From Bog-793 sp050014835 (GTDB lineage Bacteria > Actinomycetota > Acidimicrobiia > Acidimicrobiales > Bog-793), in NCBI GenBank assembly GCA_050014835.1, contig JBEKCO010000023.1, positions 1 to 32,888 of the forward strand: a stretch of DNA of 32,888 nt, in the 5' to 3' direction. The notes under the pieces are model-generated. The model was not told where the DNA came from. It saw only the letters and a list, made by a program, of their open reading frames with translations, and did not search any database. Below are positions 7,955 through 15,731 of this stretch, piece after piece. The position numbers and the translations under genes were made by a program. The stretch's first letter is position 1; each line of letters starts with the position of its first letter.

Positions 7955-9351
7955 GCGGGGGCAGGTCACCCGGTCTTTTGGCGGCGTCCGACGTCGTCGA
8001 CGCGGCGCTCGCCGCGTCGCGCGCCGCGGGGTGCGTCGTCATCGTCGACGAGGTGAGCGACGCCAACGTGCGCTTCGCCAACAACCAGACGACGACGAAC
8101 GGCGTGCGCCGGGACCGCCGCGTGACGGTCGTGAGCTTCGTCGAGGACCGGTCGGGGGTCCGCTCGGGCGTCGCCTCGGCGTCCGGCCCCGTCGAGGTCT
8201 CCGCCTTGGTCGCCGCCTCGGAAGCGGAAGCCGAGGGTTCGGAGCCCGCCGAGGACGCCTCGCCGCTCGAGGGGGCGGGGACGGACGCCGCGTTCGCCGA
8301 GCCGCCCGAAACGACCGATCTCGGCGTGTTCGCGGGCGTGCTCGACGACCTCGGCCCGGCGTTTCGCGCCGCGCGCGCCGAGGGCCGCGTGCTCTCCGGC
8401 TTCGCGATCCACGAGCAGCGCACGACCTACCTCGGCTCCTCGGCGGGCGGGCGCCGGCGCCACGTCCAGCCGACGGGGGCTTTCGAGCTCGTCGCCCGCA
8501 CCGCGGACGGCGCGGCGTCGTCGTGGGCGGGCATGGGCACGCCGGACTTTGCCGACGTGTCGCTGGAGCGCCTCGACGAGCGGCTGCGGCGGCGGCTCGA
8601 ATGGGCGCAGCGCCGGTTCGACCTCGAGCCCGGCCGGTACGAGGTGATCCTCCCCCCGGACGCCGTCGCCGACCTCGTGCTGGAGCTCGACTTCGCGGCG
8701 AGCGGCCGGGAGGCCGAGGACGGCGGCACGGTGTACTCGGCCGGATCCGGGCGCACCCGGGCCGGTGAGCGGCTGACGGGGCTGCCCTTCGACCTGTGGA
8801 GCGACCCTTCGGCACCGGGGATCGAGTGCGCGCCGTTCGTCGTCGCCCCCGTCTCGGGCGCCGACACGTCGGTCTTCGACAACGGGCTCGGCGTCGGCGA
8901 GACGCACTGGATCCGCGGCGGCGTGCTCGAGCGCCTCCGCTATCACCGCGCCGGGGCGCGGCGATCGCAGGTCGAGTTCGCCCCGCCGGCCGACAACCTG
9001 CTGCTCGCCCTGCCCGGGGCGGCCGGATCGCTCGACGATCTCATCGCCCACACCGAGCGGGGGCTGCTCCTCACCTGCCTGTGGTACATCCGCGAGGTCG
9101 ACCGCTCGACGCTGCTGCTCACCGGGCTCACCCGCGACGGCGTCTACCTCGTCGAGCACGGCGAGGTCGTCGGTGCGGTGAACAACTTCCGGTTCAACGA
9201 GAGCCCGCTCGACGCGCTCGGCAAGACGGTCGAGGTGACGCGGAGCGAACGGGCGCTCTCGCGGGAGTGGCACGAGTGGGCGAACCGCACGGCGATGCCG
9301 GGTCTGCGCGTCGCCGAGTTCAACATGAGCTCGGTCAGCCCGGCGAGCTGA
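7951..9351 (+). CDS. tldE: TldE/PmbA-type protease subunit
   Basis: This is the non-catalytic partner of TldD (466 aa). It lacks HExxxH, as expected for TldE, and has the hallmark C-terminal segments GLLLTCLWYIREVDR, LTGLTRDGVYLVEHGE and AVNNFRFNESP. The start is coupled to tldD by ATGA. Length and order match other actinobacterial tldD-tldE pairs. Cytoplasmic: no signal peptide or membrane helix. Confidence 0.9.
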   Translation: MSGGRSPGLLAASDVVDAALAASRAAGCVVIVDEVSDANVRFANNQTTTNGVRRDRRVTVVSFVEDRSGVRSGVASASGPVEVSALVAASEAEAEGSEPAEDASPLEGAGTDAAFAEPPETTDLGVFAGVLDDLGPAFRAARAEGRVLSGFAIHEQRTTYLGSSAGGRRRHVQPTGAFELVARTADGAASSWAGMGTPDFADVSLERLDERLRRRLEWAQRRFDLEPGRYEVILPPDAVADLVLELDFAASGREAEDGGTVYSAGSGRTRAGERLTGLPFDLWSDPSAPGIECAPFVVAPVSGADTSVFDNGLGVGETHWIRGGVLERLRYHRAGARRSQVEFAPPADNLLLALPGAAGSLDDLIAHTERGLLLTCLWYIREVDRSTLLLTGLTRDGVYLVEHGEVVGAVNNFRFNESPLDALGKTVEVTRSERALSREWHEWANRTAMPGLRVAEFNMSSVSPAS

Positions 9352-9408
9352 GCGCGATGGGACGCCCGAATCGCACGGATCGCCGTGTCGCTCCGGCATG
9401 CTAGGGGC

Positions 9409-10935
9409 ATGACGGCCGCCGGCGCGACCCCGCGTGCCCGTCCGGCGCGCGCCCGCAGCGCGAAGGCGACGCCGCGCGCGGTTCCGCCGCGGCGCGTGGC
9501 CCACGTCCCGCGCCGGCGCACGAAGATCGTCGCGACGATCGGGCCGGCTTCGGACGCCGCCGAAACCCTCGTCCAGATGGCGAAGGCGGGGATGGACGTC
9601 GCCCGGATCCCGCTCGCCCACTCGTCGATGTCCGAGGCGATCGAGCGCATCCGGCGGATCCGCGCCCTCGTCCCGCAGGTCGCGGTGCTCGCCGACCTCC
9701 CGGGCCCGAAGATCCGCTGCACGCGTTTCCCGGACGGCGGTGTCACGCTCGCCGCGGGGGACGAGATCGTCCTCGCCCCCGGGTCGGCGGCCCCGTCGAG
9801 CACGGCGAAGCGCGTCGGCCTGGCCCTCGACGAGGCGGTCGCCGACCTCGAGGAGGGTGACCGGGTCGCGATCGGCGACGGTGGCGTCGCGCTCGTCGTC
9901 GTCGGGCGCCGCGGCGACGACGCCGTCTGCGCCGTGGTGAGCGGCGGACGCGTCCAGGGCCAGCCCGGGGTGACGATCCCGGCGAGCCGGATCTCGCTGT
10001 CGACGCCGACGCCGGAGGACATCGAGCGGATCCACGAGCTCGTCGCCGAGGGCGTCGACCACATCGCCGTCTCTTTCGTCCGCTTCCCCGGCGACATGGA
10101 GGCCGCCCGCGCCGCCCTCGGGCGCGACAAGACGATGCTCATCGCCAAGATCGAGACGCCCGACGGCGTCGAGCACCTCGACGCGATCCTTGGCGCGAGC
10201 GACGCCGTCATGGTCGCCCGCGGCGACCTCGGTGTGCGCGTCCCCCTCGAGGACGTTCCGCACATCCAGAAAGAGGTCATCCGCACCGGAGTCCGGCTCG
10301 GCATGCCGGTCATCACGGCGACCCAGATGCTCGAGTCGATGATCAACCTGCCGGTCCCGACCCGGGCCGAGGTGACCGACGTCGCCAACGCCGTCCTCGA
10401 CGGCACGAGCGCCGTCATGCTCTCGGCCGAGACCGCCATCGGCCGGTTCCCCGTCCGGGTCTGTGAGACGATGGCCCGCATCGTGCTGCGCACCGAGGAG
10501 GACTTCGACTACCTCGGGTGGGGATCGCACCTCGACCCCCAGGAGGTCGCCGGGGACACCGTGGCGCCGGCGCGGGTCACCGCGGCGATCACGGCGGCCG
10601 GGTGGCGGGCCGCCCTCGAGATGGACGCCGTCGCCATCGTCGCCTGCACGCGGTCGGGCGCCACGGCCCGGGCGATCTCGCGGTTCCGGCCGCGCATGCG
10701 CATCGTCGCCGCGACGACCTCGCGGCGGGTCCAGCGTCAGCTCGCGCTCAGCTGGGGGGTCGAGACCGTCATCGTCGGCGACTCGGTCTCGACCGACGAC
10801 GTCATCCGCCAGGCCGTCGATGCGTCGGTGGCCGCGGGCGCCGCCGCGCCGGGCGACGTCGTGGTCGTCCTCGCCGGCTCGCCGCACTCGGACGTCGTCG
10901 TGTCGAACACCCTCGAGGTGATCCGGGTCACCTAG
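9409..10935 (+). CDS. pyk: Pyruvate kinase with a divergent active-site motif
   Basis: Pyruvate kinase converts phosphoenolpyruvate and ADP to pyruvate and ATP. The 508-aa protein shows TKIVATIGPAS (38-48), DLPGPKIR (96-103), IAKIETPDGVEHLD, VARGDLG, ITATQMLESM, PTRAEVTDVANAVLDG and a C-terminal regulatory-type domain. Lys101 of PKIR replaces the Glu of K+-dependent enzymes, a known mark of K+-independent ones. Unusually, the motif normally R-x-N-F-S-H reads R66-I-P-L-A-H71, losing the Asn and Ser that contact the monovalent ion and phosphates. An Arg/Ala-rich stretch of about 36 residues precedes the barrel. ATG 9409 has no clear ribosome site; CATGCT (9397-9402) ends 6 nt before it, so a leaderless start is possible. 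Its 3' end overlaps the convergent ABC gene by 8 bp. Confidence 0.88.
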   Translation: MTAAGATPRARPARARSAKATPRAVPPRRVAHVPRRRTKIVATIGPASDAAETLVQMAKAGMDVARIPLAHSSMSEAIERIRRIRALVPQVAVLADLPGPKIRCTRFPDGGVTLAAGDEIVLAPGSAAPSSTAKRVGLALDEAVADLEEGDRVAIGDGGVALVVVGRRGDDAVCAVVSGGRVQGQPGVTIPASRISLSTPTPEDIERIHELVAEGVDHIAVSFVRFPGDMEAARAALGRDKTMLIAKIETPDGVEHLDAILGASDAVMVARGDLGVRVPLEDVPHIQKEVIRTGVRLGMPVITATQMLESMINLPVPTRAEVTDVANAVLDGTSAVMLSAETAIGRFPVRVCETMARIVLRTEEDFDYLGWGSHLDPQEVAGDTVAPARVTAAITAAGWRAALEMDAVAIVACTRSGATARAISRFRPRMRIVAATTSRRVQRQLALSWGVETVIVGDSVSTDDVIRQAVDASVAAGAAAPGDVVVVLAGSPHSDVVVSNTLEVIRVT

Positions 10936-11734
10936 CGGCCCCGGCCGTCCCCGGCCCCGGCCGCCCGCGCCGGCGCGGCAGGACGGCGAGCCCGCCGGTG
11001 CCGTCGTCGATGACGCGCAGCTCGGCGCCGAAGTGACAGGCGAGCGTCGCCTCCGTCAGGACCTCGCGTGCCGTGCCGTCGGCGATGATCCGCCCGCCGG
11101 CGAGGAGCGCGAGGCGGTCGGCGAACTCGCCGGCGAGGGTGAGATCGTGCATCGCCGAGACGACGGTGAGCCGGTGCTCGTCGCGCAACTCGTCGACGAG
11201 CTCGAGGACGTGCTGGCCGTGGCCGACGTCGAGTGCCGCGGTCGGCTCGTCGAGGAGCAGGATCGGCGCCTCCTGGGCGAGCGCCCGGGCGAGCACGGCG
11301 CGCTGGGCCTCGCCGCCCGAGAGCGAGCCGAGGGTCCGGGCGGCGAGCCCGACGAGGCCGAGCCGGGATATGACCCCGGCGGTGACGGTGCGGTCGTGCC
11401 GGCTCTCCGTGCCGAAAAAGGCGATGTGCGGGGTCCGGCCGAGCGCCACGTAGTCGGTCACCGTCATCGTCGCCGGCAGCACCGGACGCTGGGGGACGTA
11501 GGCGACCGCCCGCGCGAGGCGGCGCCGGCTCGCCGTGTCGATCGCTCTGTCGTCGAAGCGCACCTCGCCGTGGTGGGCGACGAGACCGCCGAGGGCGCGG
11601 AGCAGCGTCGTCTTGCCTCCGCCGTTCGGCCCGATGAGGCAGAGCCAACCGCCCGAGTCGACCTCGAGCGAGACGCCCGCGACGACCTCGCGGCCGTCGT
11701 AGGCGACGCGGAGCCCGGTAGCTGTGACCTTCAC
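10928..11734 (-). CDS. btuD: ABC transporter ATP-binding protein, cobalamin/siderophore type
   Basis: This ATPase (268 aa) powers a type II importer of the BtuCD/FecE family. Visible motifs: Walker A GPNGGGKTT (35-43), Q-loop Gln82, signature LSGGE (138-142), Walker B ILLLDEP (158-164) and the switch His196. The GTG start overlaps the permease stop (GTGA at 11734-11731), giving a coupled C-D pair. The cobalamin riboswitch upstream of the operon favours vitamin B12 or a corrinoid as cargo over ferric siderophores, which the family cannot distinguish by sequence. The stop codon lies inside the end of pyk on the other strand. Confidence 0.9.
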   Translation of the reverse strand: MKVTATGLRVAYDGREVVAGVSLEVDSGGWLCLIGPNGGGKTTLLRALGGLVAHHGEVRFDDRAIDTASRRRLARAVAYVPQRPVLPATMTVTDYVALGRTPHIAFFGTESRHDRTVTAGVISRLGLVGLAARTLGSLSGGEAQRAVLARALAQEAPILLLDEPTAALDVGHGQHVLELVDELRDEHRLTVVSAMHDLTLAGEFADRLALLAGGRIIADGTAREVLTEATLACHFGAELRVIDDGTGGLAVLPRRRGRPGPGTAGAAR

Positions 11735-12822
11735 GACGCCCGCCTCGACTGGCGCAGGACGACGAGGAAGAACGGCGCGCCGACGAACGCCGTGACGACG
11801 CCGAGCGGCACCTCGGCGGGCGACAGGACGGTGCGGGCGACGAGGTCGGTGAGGATGAGGAACGCCGCGCCGCCGAGGATCGAAAGCGGCAGGATCCGCC
11901 GGTAGCTCGGACCGACGACCAGCCGGACGGTGTGCGGCACGATGATGCCGACGAAGCCGACGAGCCCGCTTACCGCGACGACCGCCGCCGTGGCGAGCGT
12001 CGAGGCGACGACGACGAGGAGGCGGACGCGTCCGGCCTTCACGCCGAGGCTGTCGGCCTCTTCGTCGCCGACCGCCATCACGTCGAGGAGCCGGCGGCAG
12101 GCGAGGAGGATGGCGCCGCAGACCGCGACGTAGGGGACGACGAGCCCGACCTCCTGCCAGTCCGCCGTGGAGAGCCCGCCGAGGATCCAGGAGTAGACCT
12201 GCTCGAGCGTCGGCGTGTTGCGCTGTTGGGTGTAGGTCTGGATCGCCGTGAAGAACGAGCCGACGGCGACGCCGGCGAGGATGAGGCTCGTCGTCGTGCG
12301 CTGGCGCTGGCCGGAGCGGCCGAGCACGTAGGTGAGGGCGACGGCGACGAGCGCGCCGGCGAACGCGGCGAGCGGCACCGGGTCGATCACCCACGACGTC
12401 GCGTCGGGGGCTGCGGCGACGGCGATCGTCGCGCCGAGCCCGGCCCCGGCCGCCACGCCGAGCAGGTAGGGGTCGGCGAGGGGGTTCTGGAACACGCCCT
12501 GGTAGGAGGCCCCCGCCATGGCGAGGGTCGCGCCGACGAGGGCGCCGAGCACGACGCGGGGGGCGCGGATCTGCCAGACGATCCCCGAGTCGAGCGCCGA
12601 GACGTGGCTGTGGTAGCCGAGGGGCAGCTTCGAGACGAGCACCGACAGCACCGTCCCGGGCGACAGGTCCGCCGGCCCGATGAGCACGGACACGACGGCC
12701 GCGCCGGCGAGCACCAGGCAGGCGCCGACGAGGAACCACGGGCCGAGGCGGGCCCGCGCCAGTGCCGGCGCCGGCCCGCCCGTCCGTCGGGTCAGGCGCC
12801 GCGCTGCCGCTTGATCCGCCAC
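11731..12822 (-). CDS. btuC: ABC transporter permease, BtuC/FecCD family
   Basis: This membrane subunit (363 aa, about ten helices expected) forms the translocation path. It has family marks such as APRVVLGALVGATLAMAGASYQGVFQNPLADPYLLG-like sequence near the N-terminus, YSWILGGLS in the middle and GLVGFVGIIVPHTVRLVVG, which contacts the ATPase. GTG 12822 is chosen: it overlaps the binding-protein gene by 31 bp and gives a normal family length. A CTG overlapping the upstream stop is the alternative. The frame is open further upstream, but only as arginine-rich antisense sequence. Confidence 0.88.
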   Translation of the reverse strand: MADQAAARRLTRRTGGPAPALARARLGPWFLVGACLVLAGAAVVSVLIGPADLSPGTVLSVLVSKLPLGYHSHVSALDSGIVWQIRAPRVVLGALVGATLAMAGASYQGVFQNPLADPYLLGVAAGAGLGATIAVAAAPDATSWVIDPVPLAAFAGALVAVALTYVLGRSGQRQRTTTSLILAGVAVGSFFTAIQTYTQQRNTPTLEQVYSWILGGLSTADWQEVGLVVPYVAVCGAILLACRRLLDVMAVGDEEADSLGVKAGRVRLLVVVASTLATAAVVAVSGLVGFVGIIVPHTVRLVVGPSYRRILPLSILGGAAFLILTDLVARTVLSPAEVPLGVVTAFVGAPFFLVVLRQSRRAS

Positions 12823-13784
12823 AGCGCGGCTTCGATGTCCCGGGCGAGGACGACGACCCGGGGGCCCCAACGCGAGGCGATGTCGTCGTTCAACCCCACG
12901 ACGGCCCCGTCGCGCACGGCGGCGATGTTTCTCCATCCCGGTCGAGCCGCGACGGTGCGTGCCGACTGACCGCAGCAGATCGTGTCGGCGAGGAAGATGA
13001 TCCGGGGGTCGGCCCTCACGATGTACTCGTCGGAGAGCTGCGGGTAGCCGCTCGACGCGCCCTTGGCGCTGTCGGCGATGTCCCGCAGCCCGAACATCTT
13101 GAGCAGCTGGCCGACGTAGGTCGACGACGTGATCGAGTAGAAGTCTTGTTCGAGCTCGAAGTAGTAGGTCTCCGGCGGGGAAAAGCGCGGCGCGCCGGCG
13201 ATCGCCGCGGCGATCTCGGCGCGCATGCGTCGCACGAGCGCGGCCGCCTGGCCCGCGTGGCCGGTGGCCCTCCCGAGCGCCTCGATCTGGGCGTAGGTGC
13301 CGGCAAGGTTCGTTGCGGCCGGTTCGAGGAGGACGGGCACGCCGAGCGCGGCGAGCGACTTCACGAACCCCTCGGGGTCGTAGGAGACGACGACGAGATC
13401 GGGGTTGTAGCGCGCGATCGCCTCGATGTTCGGCTCGAGGCCCGAGAGCTTCGTGCGCGGGGCGTCAGAGGGGTAGTCGGAGTCCTCGTCGACCGCGACC
13501 ACCTGGCGGCCGGCGCCGATCGCGAAGAGCATCTCGGTCGCGGTCGGCGAGAGTGAGATGATCCGGTCCGGTGGCTTCTTTGTCGCTCCGATCGTGGCCG
13601 CGCTGGCGCGGCGCGTCGCGCGGTCCGGGTGGTTCGCGGCCTGGGCGGCCGATCCGGTGAGCGCCGACGCGAGGACCGCAGCGGCGGCGCCGGCGACGAG
13701 AAGGCCCCTCGGCCACGTTGCCCGGCCCGTCCGCACCCCGGATCGCGGCGCGCGCCACCCCCCAAAACGTTCGAACGTGTTCAC
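12792..13784 (-). CDS. btuF: Periplasmic-type substrate-binding protein, BtuF-like
   Basis: The 330-aa protein is the capture subunit of the importer. Hallmarks are RIISLSPTATEMLFAIGAG, VVAVDEDSDYP, IEAIARYNPDLVVVS and PGWRNIAAVRDG, all typical of BtuF/FhuD-like class III binding proteins. Residues about 27-50 form a signal segment ending SAAQA-AN. There is no lipobox cysteine, although Gram-positive binding proteins are usually lipoproteins, so how it stays at the cell surface is unclear. GTG 13784 has GGAGGAG 6-7 nt upstream. It is the first gene behind the B12 riboswitch, with btuC and btuD following by overlap. Confidence 0.9.
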   Translation of the reverse strand: MNTFERFGGWRAPRSGVRTGRATWPRGLLVAGAAAAVLASALTGSAAQAANHPDRATRRASAATIGATKKPPDRIISLSPTATEMLFAIGAGRQVVAVDEDSDYPSDAPRTKLSGLEPNIEAIARYNPDLVVVSYDPEGFVKSLAALGVPVLLEPAATNLAGTYAQIEALGRATGHAGQAAALVRRMRAEIAAAIAGAPRFSPPETYYFELEQDFYSITSSTYVGQLLKMFGLRDIADSAKGASSGYPQLSDEYIVRADPRIIFLADTICCGQSARTVAARPGWRNIAAVRDGAVVGLNDDIASRWGPRVVVLARDIEAALWRIKRQRGA

Positions 13785-13839
13785 ATCCCGCTCCTCCTGG
13801 CCGAGCGCGCGGCCTGTCGGTCGGCCTCACCCTCGGAGC

Positions 13840-13883
13840 GGGGACACCCCCGGGATGTCCCCGGGGGCGCTGCACCGTGCAGC
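13840..13883 (-). repeat. Two hairpins between the B12 riboswitch and btuF
   Basis: GCTGCA-CCG-TGCAGC (13869-13883) and GGGGACA-N9-TGTCCCC (13840-13862) are perfect inverted repeats in the leader between aptamer and start codon. Neither is followed by a T run, so an intrinsic terminator is unlikely. They may belong to a translational expression platform that hides or frees the btuF ribosome site. Confidence 0.5.
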
Positions 13884-13915
13884 CGCCAACCTTGACGCGA
13901 GGCTCGACATCTCCT

Positions 13916-14088
13916 CCCGAGGCAGGTCTCCTGACTCCCGGATCAACGCTTCCCCGTGCCTTCCCAGGACCGGCGTCCCAGTGGCGTCGCTCGGGTTCGC
14001 TCCCCGGTCACAGTGGCGCGACCGTGCCGGACTCCCACCGGCTTCCCTTTTTGGCCGCCGGCTCAACGTCGCCGGCGGCTACCTCGGG
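13916..14088 (-). promoter_or_regulatory. Cobalamin riboswitch
   Basis: On the minus strand the aptamer core is complete and in order: GGGAAGCCGGTGGGAGTCC, CGCCACTGTGACCGGGGAG, GCCACTGG, the GGGAAGG block and GTCAGGAGACCTGCC near the 3' end. A 10-bp P1 helix closes it (minus CCCGAGGTAG at 14088-14079 with CTGCCTCGGG at 13925-13916, one G-U pair). It precedes btuFCD by about 130 nt and lies just after efeU, which is on the same strand. Family knowledge says adenosyl- or methylcobalamin binding shuts off downstream genes. This strongly supports corrinoid uptake as the operon's job. Confidence 0.93.
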
Positions 14089-14147
14089 TGCTACGCAATT
14101 CGTGCAGCGGCGACATTCTGCACGGCACCCCCGCCGGGTGCAACCGA

Positions 14148-15014
14148 CTAGGAGGCCTTGTTCGTCGCCCGGGGGCCCGTGCCGCCCCGGCCGGCGCGTC
14201 GGGCCCGGGCGTCGCGCCGGCTGAGGGCGACGAAGACGGTGACGGCGGTCGCGGCGTAGGCGAGGTAGGCGATGAGCTGGAGCGCCGTCGGCTGGTCGGC
14301 GTAGCCGACGAGGGAGTGGAACACGTCGCCGATCGAGGAGCCCTCCGCCAGCTGCCGGCTCGTGTCCCACAGGTGGCCCGAAAGGATGTGGACCCAGCCG
14401 AGCTGCTGGAGGTTCTCGACGATGTCGGCGACGAGGCCGGCGGCGAAGACCATGAGCAGGGTGCCGACGACGGTGAAAAAGATCCCGAGGTTGACCCTCC
14501 GGCCGAGCCGGTAGACGGCGAAGGAGAAGCCGAGCGCGCAGACGAGCCCGGCGACCGCCCCCACAAGCGTGCCGCGGGCGCCGGCGGCGAAGACGATCGC
14601 CAGCGTGAAGACCGCCGTCTCGAGGCCCTCCCGGCCCACCGCCTGGAAGGCGAGGAGTCCAAGGCCGTATCGCTCGCGCCGCCCGAGCGCCCGGTCGGCG
14701 CGGGCGGCGAGGTCGCGGGACATCGAACGGGCATGCGAGCGCATCCAGAACGTCATGTAGGTGAGCACGACGACGGCGAGGGCGTAGGTTGCCGTCTCGA
14801 AGATCGTCTGGACCCGCGATCCGCTGTAGGAGTGGACCGTGTAGTAGGCGGCGAACCCGCCGGCGGTGGCGAGCCCGACGGCGAGGCCGACGCCGACGAA
14901 GATGTCGCGGAAGTGGCGGCGCTGGCCCGTGCGGTCGAGGTAGGAAAGCAGGATCGCGACGATGATGCTGGCCTCGGTGCCTTCGCGCAGGAAGATGACG
15001 AACGTCGCGAGCAA
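14148..15014 (-). CDS. FTR1/EfeU-family iron permease
   Basis: FTR1-type permeases move iron through the membrane using paired R-E-x-x-E motifs. Both are present: REGTE (10-14) and REGLE (128-132), with about seven hydrophobic segments in 288 aa. TTG 15014 is chosen because family members begin directly with a MLATFVIFLREG-like sequence; the frame is open to ATG 15107, but that extension would run through the operator-like repeat. No efeO, efeB or multicopper oxidase is in the window. It diverges from a peroxiredoxin gene, which fits a link between iron and peroxide control. The C-terminal tail is basic and Gly-rich. Confidence 0.87.
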   Translation of the reverse strand: MLATFVIFLREGTEASIIVAILLSYLDRTGQRRHFRDIFVGVGLAVGLATAGGFAAYYTVHSYSGSRVQTIFETATYALAVVVLTYMTFWMRSHARSMSRDLAARADRALGRRERYGLGLLAFQAVGREGLETAVFTLAIVFAAGARGTLVGAVAGLVCALGFSFAVYRLGRRVNLGIFFTVVGTLLMVFAAGLVADIVENLQQLGWVHILSGHLWDTSRQLAEGSSIGDVFHSLVGYADQPTALQLIAYLAYAATAVTVFVALSRRDARARRAGRGGTGPRATNKAS

Positions 15015-15032
15015 CCGGCCCCCCGAACTCCC

Positions 15033-15077
15033 AATATCAGGTGTACTTGATACCTGATGTCCAGTCAACCTGATATT
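15033..15077. promoter_or_regulatory. Operator-like repeat between the iron permease and peroxiredoxin genes
   Basis: AATATCAGGT (15033-15042) and ACCTGATATT (15068-15077) are a perfect inverted repeat; a third half-site ACCTGAT lies at 15052-15058. The cores thus sit at 15036, 15052 and 15068, a regular 16-bp period. The AT-richness contrasts with the surroundings. The AGGT...ACCT halves recall DtxR/IdeR boxes, but the 9-nt spacer is longer than the usual 7, so the regulator is unknown. Confidence 0.6.
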
Positions 15078-15183
15078 CGTGGTTAACTGGAGATCGGCGG
15101 GGAACATCGCCGCGTCGTTTGCCTATGGTGGATCGCGGGCACGTTCCGAGGAAGTGGTCGGCCGACGAGGGAGGAGCACGGAC

Positions 15184-15666
15184 TTGACGATCGCTGTGGG
15201 GCAGCGCATCCCCGATGTCGAGCTGCGCACGATGGAGTCGAACGGGCCGCAGCCGGTCCGCAGCGCGGACGTGCTGGGGCACGGGCGGGTTGTCGTCTTC
15301 GGGTTGCCGGGCGCGTTCACGCCGACGTGCACCGACTTCCACCTGCCGGGATTCGTCATGCGCGCCGAGGAGATGAAGGCGAAGGGGGTCGACGTCATCG
15401 CCTGCGTCTCGGTGAACGACGCCTGGGTGATGGACGCCTGGGGCTCCTACCGCCGGGTCGGTGACAAGGTGCTCATGCTCGCCGACGGCAACGGCGAGTT
15501 CACCCGGGCGCTCGGGCTCGACGTGGACCTGTCGGCGAGCGGGCTCGGCGTGCGCTCGCAGCGCTACGCCGCCGTCGTCGACGACGGCGTCGTCACCTAT
15601 CTCGGCATCGAGCCCGGGCCCGGGCTCTCGGTGAGCGGCGCCGAGGCGGTGCTCGAGGCCCTGTGA
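15184..15666 (+). CDS. Peroxiredoxin, Prx5-like
   Basis: The enzyme reduces peroxides through a cysteine thiol. The catalytic loop is PGAFTPTC with peroxidatic Cys49, followed by VIACVSVNDAWVMDAW (Cys74) and the SQRYAAVVDDGVV strand typical of the Prx5/hybrid-Prx group; 160 aa is the normal size. The TTG start is supported by GGAGGA (15170-15175) and by the family beginning at TIAVGQRIPDVEL; an upstream extension has no ribosome site. The reductant cannot be told from sequence. It is transcribed away from the iron permease across the operator-like repeat. Confidence 0.9.
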   Translation: MTIAVGQRIPDVELRTMESNGPQPVRSADVLGHGRVVVFGLPGAFTPTCTDFHLPGFVMRAEEMKAKGVDVIACVSVNDAWVMDAWGSYRRVGDKVLMLADGNGEFTRALGLDVDLSASGLGVRSQRYAAVVDDGVVTYLGIEPGPGLSVSGAEAVLEAL

Positions 15667-15695
15667 GGTCCCGACGCCGGGACGCCCGGGAAGGG

Positions 15696-15724
15696 TTGAC
15701 ATGATTGTGAGTGGTTACTAACGT
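15696..15724 (+). promoter_or_regulatory. Promoter of the tetR-type gene with an overlapping operator motif
   Basis: TTGACA (15696-15701), a 17-nt spacer and TAACGT (15719-15724) form a good housekeeping promoter. The -10 ends 7 nt before GTG 15732, so the transcript is probably leaderless. AGTGGTTACTAA (15710-15721) in the spacer and -10 is, on the other strand, TTAGTAACCACT, matching the MFS promoter at 16404-16415 in 10 of 12 bases. Confidence 0.6.
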
Positions 15725-15731
15725 CGTTGAC

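Noticed and set aside
7966..10887. A 973-codon minus-strand open frame opposite tldE and pyk
   Set aside because: Asp/Arg/Gly-rich with no domains; the plus-strand genes are unmistakable.
15015..15107. Earlier ATG (15107) for the iron permease
   Set aside because: It would add 31 residues encoded by the operator-like repeat; the family begins at the hydrophobic MLATFVIFLREG-like segment.
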